Shown here in pieces: positions 54,610-62,922 of a DNA stretch of 64,000 nucleotides (the stretch's first letter is position 1; every line of letters starts with the position of its first letter). The stretch covers positions 1,178,001 through 1,242,000 of the forward strand of contig CM020620.1 in the NCBI GenBank assembly GCA_009829735.1. Direction: 5' to 3'. Source of the stretch: Pyropia yezoensis (lineage: Eukaryota > Rhodophyta > Bangiophyceae > Bangiales > Bangiaceae). Made by a program: the position numbers and the translations under genes. The notes under the pieces were generated by a model that saw only the letters and a list, made by a program, of their open reading frames with translations, was not told where the DNA came from and did no database searches.

Positions 54610-56553
54610 CTAGGCATGCATGCTAGACTCTCCCACCCCACGGCCCTCGCCCTCACGTAGAGCCGAGCGGCGAGACCCACGGCGATAACGCTCCCCACCA
54701 GTCGGAGGGGGCAGCGGCTCCAAGTCGGAACCGTCGCGCCCCTCACGGTCGAGCAAGAGGCGCCGACCGTGGCTACTCTTCTGCTTGGTCTTGCGCGCAA
54801 GTTTGCGACGCAGACGCCGGACCGACTCCGACTCTGACGGAGTCGAGGACTCCGAGACGGAGTAAGACAACTCGTCTTCCGACACGGAGGGAGAGCGCCG
54901 CGAGTGTCGGCGACGACGGCGAGGAGGCGAGTATGCCCGGCTCGCACGACGTTTGCCACGCCCAAGTGGGGCTGGCTGGGGCATAATAGCCCCAATGCGA
55001 GCCAACTCGGCCGTCGTAAACTCCGCCACCGACTCGCAACTCGCGGTCGCCACTGCAGTACGAACGCGCTCCTCAAGTTGAGAAGTCTCGGAGGTTTGAA
55101 GGGTTCCGGTCGACGCGGCCAACCAGGAAATGGTGCGCACCAACGTGGTGATCATCATCTCTGAGGTTAGAGGCGTGGGCGGTAACACCAACTTGGGGTA
55201 TACCGTCAGGAGGGTGGCCCCCAGGTTGGGGGACACCGGGGTGGACGACTCAACGGCCACGCTAATCGGGATGTTCCCGTGCGGCTGGAAGGGGACAGTA
55301 GGAAGCGGAGGGGCACGCCGAGGTGGCGGGACCCGGGTGTAACTGCGACCTCGACTTGGGGCCCCCGCAGTGGGTTGAGTCATATGGTCATCATATGAGG
55401 GCACGGCCATAACTATGGGCTTGTCCGGGGGTGGCGCAGTGTGACGATCCACCCCCGGGGCATACGGGTAGTCCCCGATGCCCAACCCCTCTCGTAGGAC
55501 CACACGGCCGTCGTGAAGTCCACGAGCGACCCACACGAACTGGCGAAGTGCGCCATCGTCCTTGGGCCCACGAGTGGGGCGGCGCAACTTGTGCTCAATG
55601 CTCTCCCACTCGATAAACTTGTGGAGGCGGAGCATCTCCTCAAGTAGAGTGAGTTGTCCTGATGAGCACCCCTCAGCAACTAGCTGAGGGGTCAGCTGTT
55701 CCAAACCTTGGGTAAGCCGGAGGGGGAGATGCCAGAGCATCCCCCGCCGCAGAACACAAGACACCCAGGTCGACATGACCTCGAGGAGCCACTGGGTGGC
55801 CAACATGGCCCACACCAGGTGATCAGGGCCAGCCGTCAACATGACGGAGCCGAAGTGGTCAAGCAACCGTGGCAGCAACGCCGGGAACCCGTAGGGGACC
55901 TCAACTTGAGGCCACCACTCGGGCTTCTTCGGATAGTACTGCTCCTTACTGGCAGCAGACTGCTGAGGAACCTCAACTTGAGCCGAGTTCACCAAGTAGG
56001 GACCTCGCCGGAAGTCCTTCTCCATCCGCACATCAAAGTGATGAGTGTGCGGATCGGCCTCTTGAAGGTACGGGGGGCGAGTTGCCACCGCGTCCCAAGT
56101 AAAGGTCGGCAAGTCGCCGGGACCCGGGATAGTTCCCCCGCGGTCCACCATGGCCTTGGTCCGCTGAATGTAATCGACCTCCCCGTCGTCCAGGAAGGCA
56201 AACTGGTCCGTCCTGAAGCCGGCAGGGAGCCCGACCCTACGGGGATACTTCTCCCGTAGGCGGTCCCATACCTGACCCATCGCTGCGCCAAGTCGGCCAC
56301 AGCGAAGAACAGTCAACCCCTCCTCATATAGAGGCCAATCGGGGTAAAACCACCGCCCCAAGGCCTCACGCGGGACAACTTGTCCCGCCTCCGGGGGAGA
56401 TCCCGCCGTCAACCCAAAGCCGGGTGACGCGGGAGTCCCATCCCCCGGAGCAATCGCGGAGCCCCCGCCGGAAGTCCCGGCGAGTGCTGCACCGTAGGTG
56501 GTGTCCTCCATACGCTCGTCCAGACAGTCCGTATCCACTCCCGGGGTCGCCAT
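54610..56553 (-). CDS. F1 antisense ORF product (aORF1), complete
   Basis: 647 aa from ATG 56553 (MATPGVDTDC); the frame is open further upstream without an ATG. The core at about residues 127-317 has DYIQRTK, TRPPYL, EKDFRRGPYLV, YYPK, TQWLLEV, MLWHLP and LRLHKFIEW, and aligns by eye with aORF3. A Pro-rich linker follows, then a helical stretch near 460-530. The C-terminal region is strongly Arg/Ser-rich (RRRRRHSRRSPSVSEDE) and basic, which would suit nuclear localisation or nucleic-acid binding. No enzyme motif is recognised. It is open although F1 pol is broken. Confidence 0.75.
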   Translation of the reverse strand: MATPGVDTDCLDERMEDTTYGAALAGTSGGGSAIAPGDGTPASPGFGLTAGSPPEAGQVVPREALGRWFYPDWPLYEEGLTVLRCGRLGAAMGQVWDRLREKYPRRVGLPAGFRTDQFAFLDDGEVDYIQRTKAMVDRGGTIPGPGDLPTFTWDAVATRPPYLQEADPHTHHFDVRMEKDFRRGPYLVNSAQVEVPQQSAASKEQYYPKKPEWWPQVEVPYGFPALLPRLLDHFGSVMLTAGPDHLVWAMLATQWLLEVMSTWVSCVLRRGMLWHLPLRLTQGLEQLTPQLVAEGCSSGQLTLLEEMLRLHKFIEWESIEHKLRRPTRGPKDDGALRQFVWVARGLHDGRVVLREGLGIGDYPYAPGVDRHTAPPPDKPIVMAVPSYDDHMTQPTAGAPSRGRSYTRVPPPRRAPPLPTVPFQPHGNIPISVAVESSTPVSPNLGATLLTVYPKLVLPPTPLTSEMMITTLVRTISWLAASTGTLQTSETSQLEERVRTAVATASCESVAEFTTAELARIGAIMPQPAPLGRGKRRASRAYSPPRRRRRHSRRSPSVSEDELSYSVSESSTPSESESVRRLRRKLARKTKQKSSHGRRLLLDREGRDGSDLEPLPPPTGGERYRRGSRRSALREGEGRGVGESSMHA

Positions 56554-56891
56554 GACTCTCCCCAAGTTGGGGAGAGACGCCCTCGCTACAGCGGCACGAG
56601 ACCCGCCTCGAGTTGAGGGGGACTCGGATCGTGGGTAGACAGGTGGCCTCCCCAGTGTGGGGCGGCCCCGTGGAAGGTGAAGGGGAGGTGGTGGTGATGG
56701 TGAGGTGTGAACTGAGGAGAGCAAGCTGCCGAGTGGGCAAGCTTGAGGAGAGGGGCGGTCAACGTGACCGCCTCCACATCCGCGTTACGTACTCGATGGG
56801 GGACAGCAAGTCGCGCCCCCAACGCCGAGACGTGCGTTTACAAACCCCCTCACAGGGCCGACCGGGTCGGTCGGAACTGAGGAGAGGGGAG
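56554..56891 (-). other. aORF1 leader and F1 polypurine tract
   Basis: Upstream of the aORF1 ATG, reaching the 3' LTR. The bases ctgaggagaggggag just before the LTR are the likely polypurine tract. Weak open frames here are Pro/His-rich low-complexity translation. Confidence 0.6.
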
Positions 56892-57359
56892 TGTGGCAGT
56901 ATTGACCCCCAGGTAGGGGGGCAACACGTGCCATGCAAGGGGCGGCAGGCCACTAGCCTGATCCGTTCCTCCCCCTGCATTTGGGTCCATCTTCCCTAAG
57001 TTTGGGATAGTTAGCTTAGTAGTAAATCCAACTGGGATTTGAGGGTTTTCTGCATTTATCGTCTTGAATTTCCGTGTGGCCCGTTGGGCAGGTGCTGGGG
57101 TGGGAGATTCTGAGTGGCGAGATTCTGAGTGGACCCTGGGGGGATAAGGGGAGGGACAGCGGGGCCTGGCCCTGCGTCCCCGTCCCGACCAAGAAACTGT
57201 TGGCCCACACACCATCTTCTTGTTTGTCAGTGGGGGGTTTGCCCCACAACAGGGACAGAGTGTGTGCGACTTGCACTTCTTCCAGTTACCCCGACACGGG
57301 AGGCAGGCCTTGCGCACCGCCCCAACTTGGGTGCCATGTGTGCAAGTGGTTTTTGCCAC
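56850..57359 (-). other. Antisense Cys-rich ORF in the F1 3' LTR
   Basis: 169 codons from an ATG at the LTR end, reading toward aORF1. It carries CLPCRGNWKKC and CPCC as in the 5' LTR copy, with all those Cys kept despite about a dozen amino-acid changes. In this copy it lies upstream of aORF1 on the same strand but in a different frame. A spliced transcript could in principle join them, which cannot be seen here. Confidence 0.35.
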
Positions 57360-57360
57360 A
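56892..57360 (+). repeat. F1 3' LTR
   Basis: 469 bp, same length and ends as the 5' LTR; followed by the duplication gttct. Confidence 0.95.
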
Positions 57361-57938
57361 GTTCTTGGCTACACGAACCTTGGCGTCCAGATGCTCCAAT
57401 ACCGGTGACACAAACCCATGGTTGAACTGCACCTTCCCTTCTCCGGGTAGAATGCTCTTGACATGCTGCCTTTGGAAGTCCCAGCCTAAGATAAGGTGGA
57501 CTGATAGGGTCTTGACTACTAGAAAGGGAAAAAGCATTGGTTCATTGTTGACATAGATGGCGACGGGAAGGCGGCCCAGTGGTCGTAGGGTTTGACCTGA
57601 TGCGTCGACAATGTGGGTTTTGGTAGGCGCTCTCCAGGCATGTCGACGCCAGCCCGGAGGTAGCAGGTTCTCAGTGATGACGCTGGGTCCGGCTCCCGTG
57701 TCAACCACCGGCGTAATAGCTTGGGGGAGGCTATCCCCCACACGCATACGAGCATTAATCTTGAGATTTTCCTTACGCAGGACGAGCAAGTTCCCCTTGA
57801 ACAAACAGGGTGTCCAGGCGGCTACCAGTTGAGCAGGTAACTGCCGTCCTTTCTCCCGGCACGCAAGGGGAGAACGGGTAGAAGTACCCTGCCGTTGGAG
57901 GTTCGGGAAGACACTTGGGGAGAGCGCCTGCCCTACTC
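57361..57938 (-). pseudogene. pol: 3B pol, N-terminal part (protease)
   Basis: Continues in the -1 frame from the 3B frameshift site. It contains the protease motif VVDTGAGPSV and runs to VAKN, where F1 interrupts it. It resumes at 47984. Very similar to 28662-29235 of 3A. Confidence 0.88.
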
Positions 57939-59693
57939 GTTTCCCGGGTCCGAGGAGTCCTTAGAGGTTTCGGTCTCCAGGTCAAAGTCCGTAGGAGCTT
58001 CCCTTGCCAGAGCCTCCGTGATGCTCTGTAAGGTTGCCACTCGGATTGCGTGTACCTGTGCCTTGTCCATCTTGGAGGGTGCCCGCCGGTCAGCCCAGTT
58101 GACCGCCTTTTCAAACACCAGTCCTTGACGCTTGAGTTTCTCCTGGAGATCCTTGGGAATGGTCGGGCACTGGTAGGACATGTGGTCCTCTTTCTGGCAC
58201 AGCCAACAAGACCGGAACCGCTGGTTCTTGACTTGCTTGCGGGCGACCAGGGATGGTTGCTCCTTAGAAACGAAGCCGCCCCACTTGCCCCCTGACCCCA
58301 CGGGTGAGGCTTTGCCAACTGCGAGTACCGGTACAGGGCTATCACCCCCCTTATACTTGTCGGGTCCGGGACGAACTCGCGACAACGGCTTGGGAGTTGA
58401 TAACATGGGAGCTTGGAGGGCCTTGGCTTGCCGGTACTTGCCCTGGGTGTAGGCCATCAACTGCTGGAAGGTATGTTCTTGATGTTCCTGGTTGTAGTTC
58501 TCCGCATCCACTTGAAGATATTCAGGAAGCCCTTCCGAGAAGATCATCTTGAGCCTGTCCTCAGGGTAAACGTTGCCACAAGCCTCGCTCATCTGCCGGA
58601 CACGACGGGCTAACGCCTCTGGAGTCTCTTGTTTCTCCATGGTTGCCCGGTCCAGCCTGTCGATTGCTTTACGCAGGGAGTCCGCGTCAGCGTAGTTGGA
58701 CAGGGGCCAGTTGACCGCCTCCGGATAACTCCCAACGGTACGCCCGACAATGTGTCCGGCAGAGTCTGGTAGAACCTGTGCAAACCGCTGTTCCGCTTCT
58801 CCGGTCATGAAGTTAACCAGGAGGTAGAGAGCCTTGCCCTCGGACACATCGTTGTCATTGCATGCCTTGACAAACCGGCGCAGGATGGCAAAGATAAGCG
58901 CCGGTCTCTTCCCGGAAAACTTAGGATGTCCCCCGAAGCTCGGCTGCATTCGCCGGTTCAGGGACGCCATCTTCTTGGCCATCTTCCGGGTGTAACCTTG
59001 GTCTTGGTTTTCCAGCCGGTAGTTACCCCAATACGTGACCTTGTTCAGGGTGGCATCTCCCACTTGGTGGGCAGGGAAGTCAAACTCGACTAGCCTGCGC
59101 CGGGTGGGACCGGGAGATGCATCCCAATCATATCCCTCCTCAGAGCTGGAGGAACTGGTCTCGCTGGTGCTAGAGCGACGGCGACGACGCCGACGCCTCC
59201 GGCTACTCCGGTTACCGGTCTTAGAGCTCCCCGCCCTATAGGATGCAAGGGGAGGAAAAGCTTGGCCGGTCCCAGGAGTCGAGGTCTCAGGGAGACCCGT
59301 GGAACCAGTCGTAGCGGTGCCTCTGGCACTGCTAGTGCCCACAGGAAGAGGTGTATACACCCAGCTGCCATGTGTGGGTCCAGGAGTGAACACACCAGGG
59401 GCTATCCCTGGAGGTTGAGGAGTAGAACCGACAGGAGGGAGACGTCTGCTGCGAGCTGACTCAAACGCCGTTGACCCCGGGGTGGCTCCCGCAGGAGGAA
59501 CAGCCGGAGGAACGGAGGCAGGAGGTGCTTGGCCGCCTGTAGACTCCAGTCCACTACCGGATGTCACACCCAGGTCTGCTTCACCCGTAGGGAGAACGCC
59601 GGGTTGGGCACCGTCCCCCGCGGTGACCAGGGATGCGTCAAGGGACGCGGGGTCTACCCCTTCGGGCACCGTCGTGCCAGGGAGGGTAGCCAT
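57933..59693 (-). CDS. gag: F3 Gag polyprotein (3B)
   Basis: 586 aa from ATG 59693, the same length as Gag of 3A with scattered substitutions (for example ATMEKQETPEALARRVRQM against ATMERQETPEAFARRVREM). It has the same CCHC knuckle CWLCQKEDHMSYQC and the same DPGNE end. The frame is fully open even though 3B pol and aORF3 are disrupted. Confidence 0.88.
   Translation of the reverse strand: MATLPGTTVPEGVDPASLDASLVTAGDGAQPGVLPTGEADLGVTSGSGLESTGGQAPPASVPPAVPPAGATPGSTAFESARSRRLPPVGSTPQPPGIAPGVFTPGPTHGSWVYTPLPVGTSSARGTATTGSTGLPETSTPGTGQAFPPLASYRAGSSKTGNRSSRRRRRRRRRSSTSETSSSSSEEGYDWDASPGPTRRRLVEFDFPAHQVGDATLNKVTYWGNYRLENQDQGYTRKMAKKMASLNRRMQPSFGGHPKFSGKRPALIFAILRRFVKACNDNDVSEGKALYLLVNFMTGEAEQRFAQVLPDSAGHIVGRTVGSYPEAVNWPLSNYADADSLRKAIDRLDRATMEKQETPEALARRVRQMSEACGNVYPEDRLKMIFSEGLPEYLQVDAENYNQEHQEHTFQQLMAYTQGKYRQAKALQAPMLSTPKPLSRVRPGPDKYKGGDSPVPVLAVGKASPVGSGGKWGGFVSKEQPSLVARKQVKNQRFRSCWLCQKEDHMSYQCPTIPKDLQEKLKRQGLVFEKAVNWADRRAPSKMDKAQVHAIRVATLQSITEALAREAPTDFDLETETSKDSSDPGNE
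57939..57945 (-). promoter_or_regulatory. -1 frameshift heptamer GGGAAAC (3B)
   Basis: Same position and frame as in 3A (28655-28661). Confidence 0.85.
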
Positions 59694-59883
59694 GTTGGTC
59701 TCTTGACAGCCACAGTCCAGTTGCCTGCGTGTCCAAAGATCGCCAGACCACAAGAGAGGGGTTGGAGAGCCAGGAATGGGATTCCCGTGAACGGGTGCAA
59801 ATAATTCCCAAACCACAGAAAAAGACAGAACAGGAACAACCCAACCGCTGCTCCCAAATGTCTCTTCTCAAACACTCCAATCA

Positions 59884-59901
59884 TCCCCTGCTGCTCCACC
59901 A
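59884..59901 (-). promoter_or_regulatory. Primer binding site (3B)
   Basis: TGGTGGAGCAGCAGGGGA on the minus strand, four bases inside the LTR. Confidence 0.87.
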
Positions 59902-59905
59902 AATC

Positions 59906-60478
59906 TGTGGTATAAAACTCGATCCTCTCAGACACGTGTCTATATCCCTCCGGGGAAAGGGACAGGTAACACAGAAAGGGGAACTACGAGAATGGTATGC
60001 CTGTTGCCTCACGTGCCTGCTCGCAGAGCAAACAGATACGCACGGTAGTGCACACGGGGAAGAGAAAAGCAAACGCGCAGTTGTCTTTTTCCTGAGGGCG
60101 CGGGCCAAGGACGCTTCGCTCTCCCTCTTAACGTGCATCTGGGGGGGAGCCTCGGCACGTTGGCCAAGTAGCCCCCCCATAACCCCGAGTGGCCCCGACC
60201 CGAGTCTAACCTCGTCAGGTCGGGGGCCACTATCACTACTAATTCTATTCCCACTCACTAATCTCACACTCAAATTCTCTCAAATCAAGTCCCTCACAAG
60301 TATGCAAAAACCCATCAGAAATCCCTCTCTCACGTGTGGATAGCGTAGTCCACCGCATCCCAGTGCCGGGCACGGGCCACGGCCGCCAACCATCACCACA
60401 CGGCGGGCGTGTTCTGGCACCTGGTGCCCTCTGGTTGTAGTCCCGGGTCGGCGCCAAGTCGGGGCCAGGGATGCTACA
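59906..60478 (-). repeat. F3 5' LTR of element 3B
   Basis: 573 bp with TGTAGCATCCC/ATACCACA ends. The retrotransposon nest ends here. The next five bases (gtcat, 60479-60483) should be its target duplication, but the other side is outside the window. Confidence 0.92.
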
Positions 60479-62014
60479 GTCATCTTTTTGGGACAGAAAC
60501 ACGCAGTAGAGAATTTTGTTCCTTCGACTGCATGGATGCTCTTGGTTGAGGACGGAAAGAAAGGCTTTACATGAGCTTACTAAGCCACCCTTGTCAAGTC
60601 CGAAGCACAGCTGGACATCCCGCACCTTCGGGTCCGGCACGGCCCCCGGGCTGTCTTGCCCCTTAAATGCGGACACAGCCTTAATCTTCTTGCTGTCAGG
60701 TCCACGTGTCGCACGCTCGAGGAAGTCGCCGCCAACCAGCAGGTCGTCAATCAGCGCTTGTACAGCCGCCCGCGGCGTGACGAGGAAGGCCCCCGCCCCG
60801 TCAGATATCACCTGGTTCCGCTCCTCCGCTTGGGCCTCGGCGAGGTCGCGTCGCAGTACTTCCCGGCTTGCCAGACCACTGGTGGCCCCACCCATAAAAA
60901 GGCGGACACGCTGCCATTGCGTCCTGCTAATGTTGTTGTCCAGGATGAATTGCGTTTGCAGCCGAGCTGAAAGGGGCGCCAGGGCCGCCGCAGGGGGGGC
61001 CACCACCACGCCACCACTTTGGCGGGCCCGCCGGCATAAGTCCTTCACAGCCGCAATGAGGAAGCCGTGCTCAACCCCGAGCACCCTGCTGACCGCTGCG
61101 GCAACCCCAGCGGCCCTCCGCCGATTTTGGCGCGGGCCCACGTCCACCTTGCGGGGGATGGTATAGCACGTGTAAATCCGCGTGCAACCATTAACAAAGA
61201 AGACCGTGATAGACCCCGGCCGCGTGGCAGCAAAGTACTCATTGGCTCGTGCGGCGTCCAGCTCCCCATCCTTATCCGGTGCCTCTCCCATTGGACCGTC
61301 AAGAAGGGATACCTCGGCCGAGGTAAAGGCTCTGCCGCACCCGCACGCTCGCGCGGAACGGCCAGTGGGGAGACGCCAAGGGAGTTGGGCAACGTCCAGG
61401 CCAGCCACTTGCACTGCCTCCAGCTGAGGGGGCGCCTCGTCCACACCAGCCACCCACACTGCCTCGAGCTGAGGGGGCGCCACGTCCGCACCAGCCACCC
61501 GCACTGCCTCGCGCTGGGGGGGCGCCACATGGAAACCGGAAGGGCGGACGGTCCGGAGCGCCGGGCGCCGACCGCCAGACCAGTCCAGAGTACCGCGCGT
61601 CGCCTTCTTGCGTGCTCTCAGATAGCACACCGAGCAGGTGCCTGTCGGCGTCCCACGACTGTCGGTGGGCCCCGACACGGTACACTTGCGCAACGGCGCG
61701 GCGGCCACGAGCGCAACAGCTGCTCTCTCAGTGTTGACGGCCGACGGGACCGCGTGCCGCCATAGACGGCCGGCTTGGCTGTCTCGCACGAGCGGAGACG
61801 CGCACAGGGAGCACACAAACGCCAAGGGAGGACCTGCCAACCCTTTACCAACGAAGAGAGAGGCTTGAGAGCTGAACCAATCAATTATGGTCCGTGGGAA
61901 GCACAGAAAAACGAAGCCCCGTAACGAAACAATGAGCAGGGGTTCCAGCGGTTCCGAGGGCACAGGGAGGGTCAGAAAGCCATCCCGCACCCGTTCAACG
62001 AGAGACCTCTCCAA
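60479..62014 (-). pseudogene. Transposase-like gene, N-terminal part, cut by 3B
   Basis: An open frame of about 512 codons running into the 3B LTR after FLSQKDD. No ATG occurs near the N-terminus (the frame opens with a TTG), so the start is uncertain and may follow an intron. CxxC pairs (VCSLC, TCSVC) in the first 150 residues suggest a zinc-binding region. A tandem 16-residue repeat follows, then a mostly helical region (ISRTQWQRVRLFMGG, RRDLAEAQAEE). The segment VQLCFGLDKGG ... LNQEHPCSRRN resembles, from memory, the start of the catalytic half of an uncharacterised transposase-like family known from invertebrates and algae. The C-terminal half is missing beyond the insertion. Confidence 0.5.
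61391..61529 (-). repeat. Three tandem ~48-bp coding repeats
   Basis: Units each encode about APPQLEAVxVAGxDV (16 aa). The first unit has R for L and the spacer residues vary. In frame with the surrounding gene. Confidence 0.85.
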
Positions 62015-62922
62015 GAATCGCGATGCCCCGGACCGTTCGTGCGTCTAAAAGTACGTACAGGTCTGGTCGGTCTCCCGAGTCATCCGTCATGGCCTCAGGA
62101 GCCATCCTTGTCACTACGTGGGACTATAGGGTGCAATGGGTGATGCTTGGGGGGCGTGCCGGGGTGTTCTGGGTCGACGTTTGGGGCGATGGAATGGCGC
62201 AGGGCGCCAGCAGACGCGGGCGTCGTGTCGCCGCGATGGTCGCCACCGCGACGACGACCGCGCCTGGACGCCATACGTTTCGGAAAAAGTCGGAACGTGG
62301 CACTGTAATGAGCAAATGTGGACGAATACGCCCTTAACTGGGTGTGGCTTGGCGGCCTCGGCTTCCACCACGCCAAAGGCGCTCACCCCCAGTTAAGGCG
62401 TGCCCAGAGCGGACACTAGAGTTCAGAGCGATTTCGGATCAGCCATTGGCCCAGAGCGCTGTGTCAGGAGCAAGTATGGCATATACTGAACATTGTCACA
62501 CTATTTCACGGTTCAAGCGACGTGTCTGATGAGAAATGGAGCACAGCTGCCTGGGGCTGCTCTGGAGGGCCTCTTGCGTGGAAATTCGACATGGAATCAG
62601 CACATTTCTTCTTATTGAAAAAGCGCACATTGCCTCACAGGCATCGCCACAGCAACGACGAAGTCACACAAGACAGCCCAAGGGTGAGAAGATCCTCTAA
62701 GGCAGAAGGGGATCGTTGCACGGGAACAAGAGCAGCTCAGTTATTTCCCCGCATTCCAGAAGGTCTCTTTCATGGGTTGGTCGTCGTATCTTCCTCCTCG
62801 GCATGCGCGCAAGTCGCACACGGGGCACGCAGGGGAACCTGAGCGAAGACATTTAAGCCTAGAAGATGTACAAAGGAATGTCCAGAGTACACAGGTCATG
62901 TGAAAGAACAGCCAGTGTATCT
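62015..62922. other. Spacer between the two transposase-like pieces
   Basis: 908 bp with no convincing gene. It holds the inverted repeat at 62328-62401. Short frames here have no recognisable content. Confidence 0.6.
62328..62401. repeat. Imperfect inverted repeat, 17-18 bp arms
   Basis: acgcccttaactgggtg (62328-62344) against cacccccagttaaggcgt (62384-62401), differing by one-base length changes. The spacer is 39 bp. These could be facing terminal repeats of two adjacent elements or a hairpin. Confidence 0.7.

Larger units (their letters stand above)
47985..57360 (+). mobile_element. F1 retrotransposon, full length
   Basis: 9376 bp with two 469-bp LTRs, flanked by the direct duplication gttct (47980-47984 and 57361-57365). 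It is inserted in the pol gene of F3 element 3B in the opposite orientation. The LTRs differ at roughly 20 positions by eye, more than in F2 or 3A, and pol carries three breaks, so it is the oldest or most decayed of the inner insertions. Confidence 0.95.
44524..60478 (-). mobile_element. F3 element 3B (host of the nested insertions)
   Basis: Minus-strand F3 element: 5' LTR 59906-60478, PBS, gag, pol split by F1 (47985-57360), a deletion joining integrase to the antisense ORF, and aORF3 sequence to the gap. Beyond the gap it is interrupted by 3A and F2' (see 12156-12915 and 25675-26121). The 3' LTR is outside the window. Confidence 0.87.

Noticed and set aside
1-57232. A genuine ~57-kb palindromic chromosome structure
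   Set aside because: The arms end exactly at 500-N placeholders, differ mainly in homopolymer lengths, and resolve into a single nested locus when piece 1 is reversed and moved.
61391-61529. CRISPR-like array
   Set aside because: Only three contiguous in-frame coding repeats without spacers, in a eukaryotic context.
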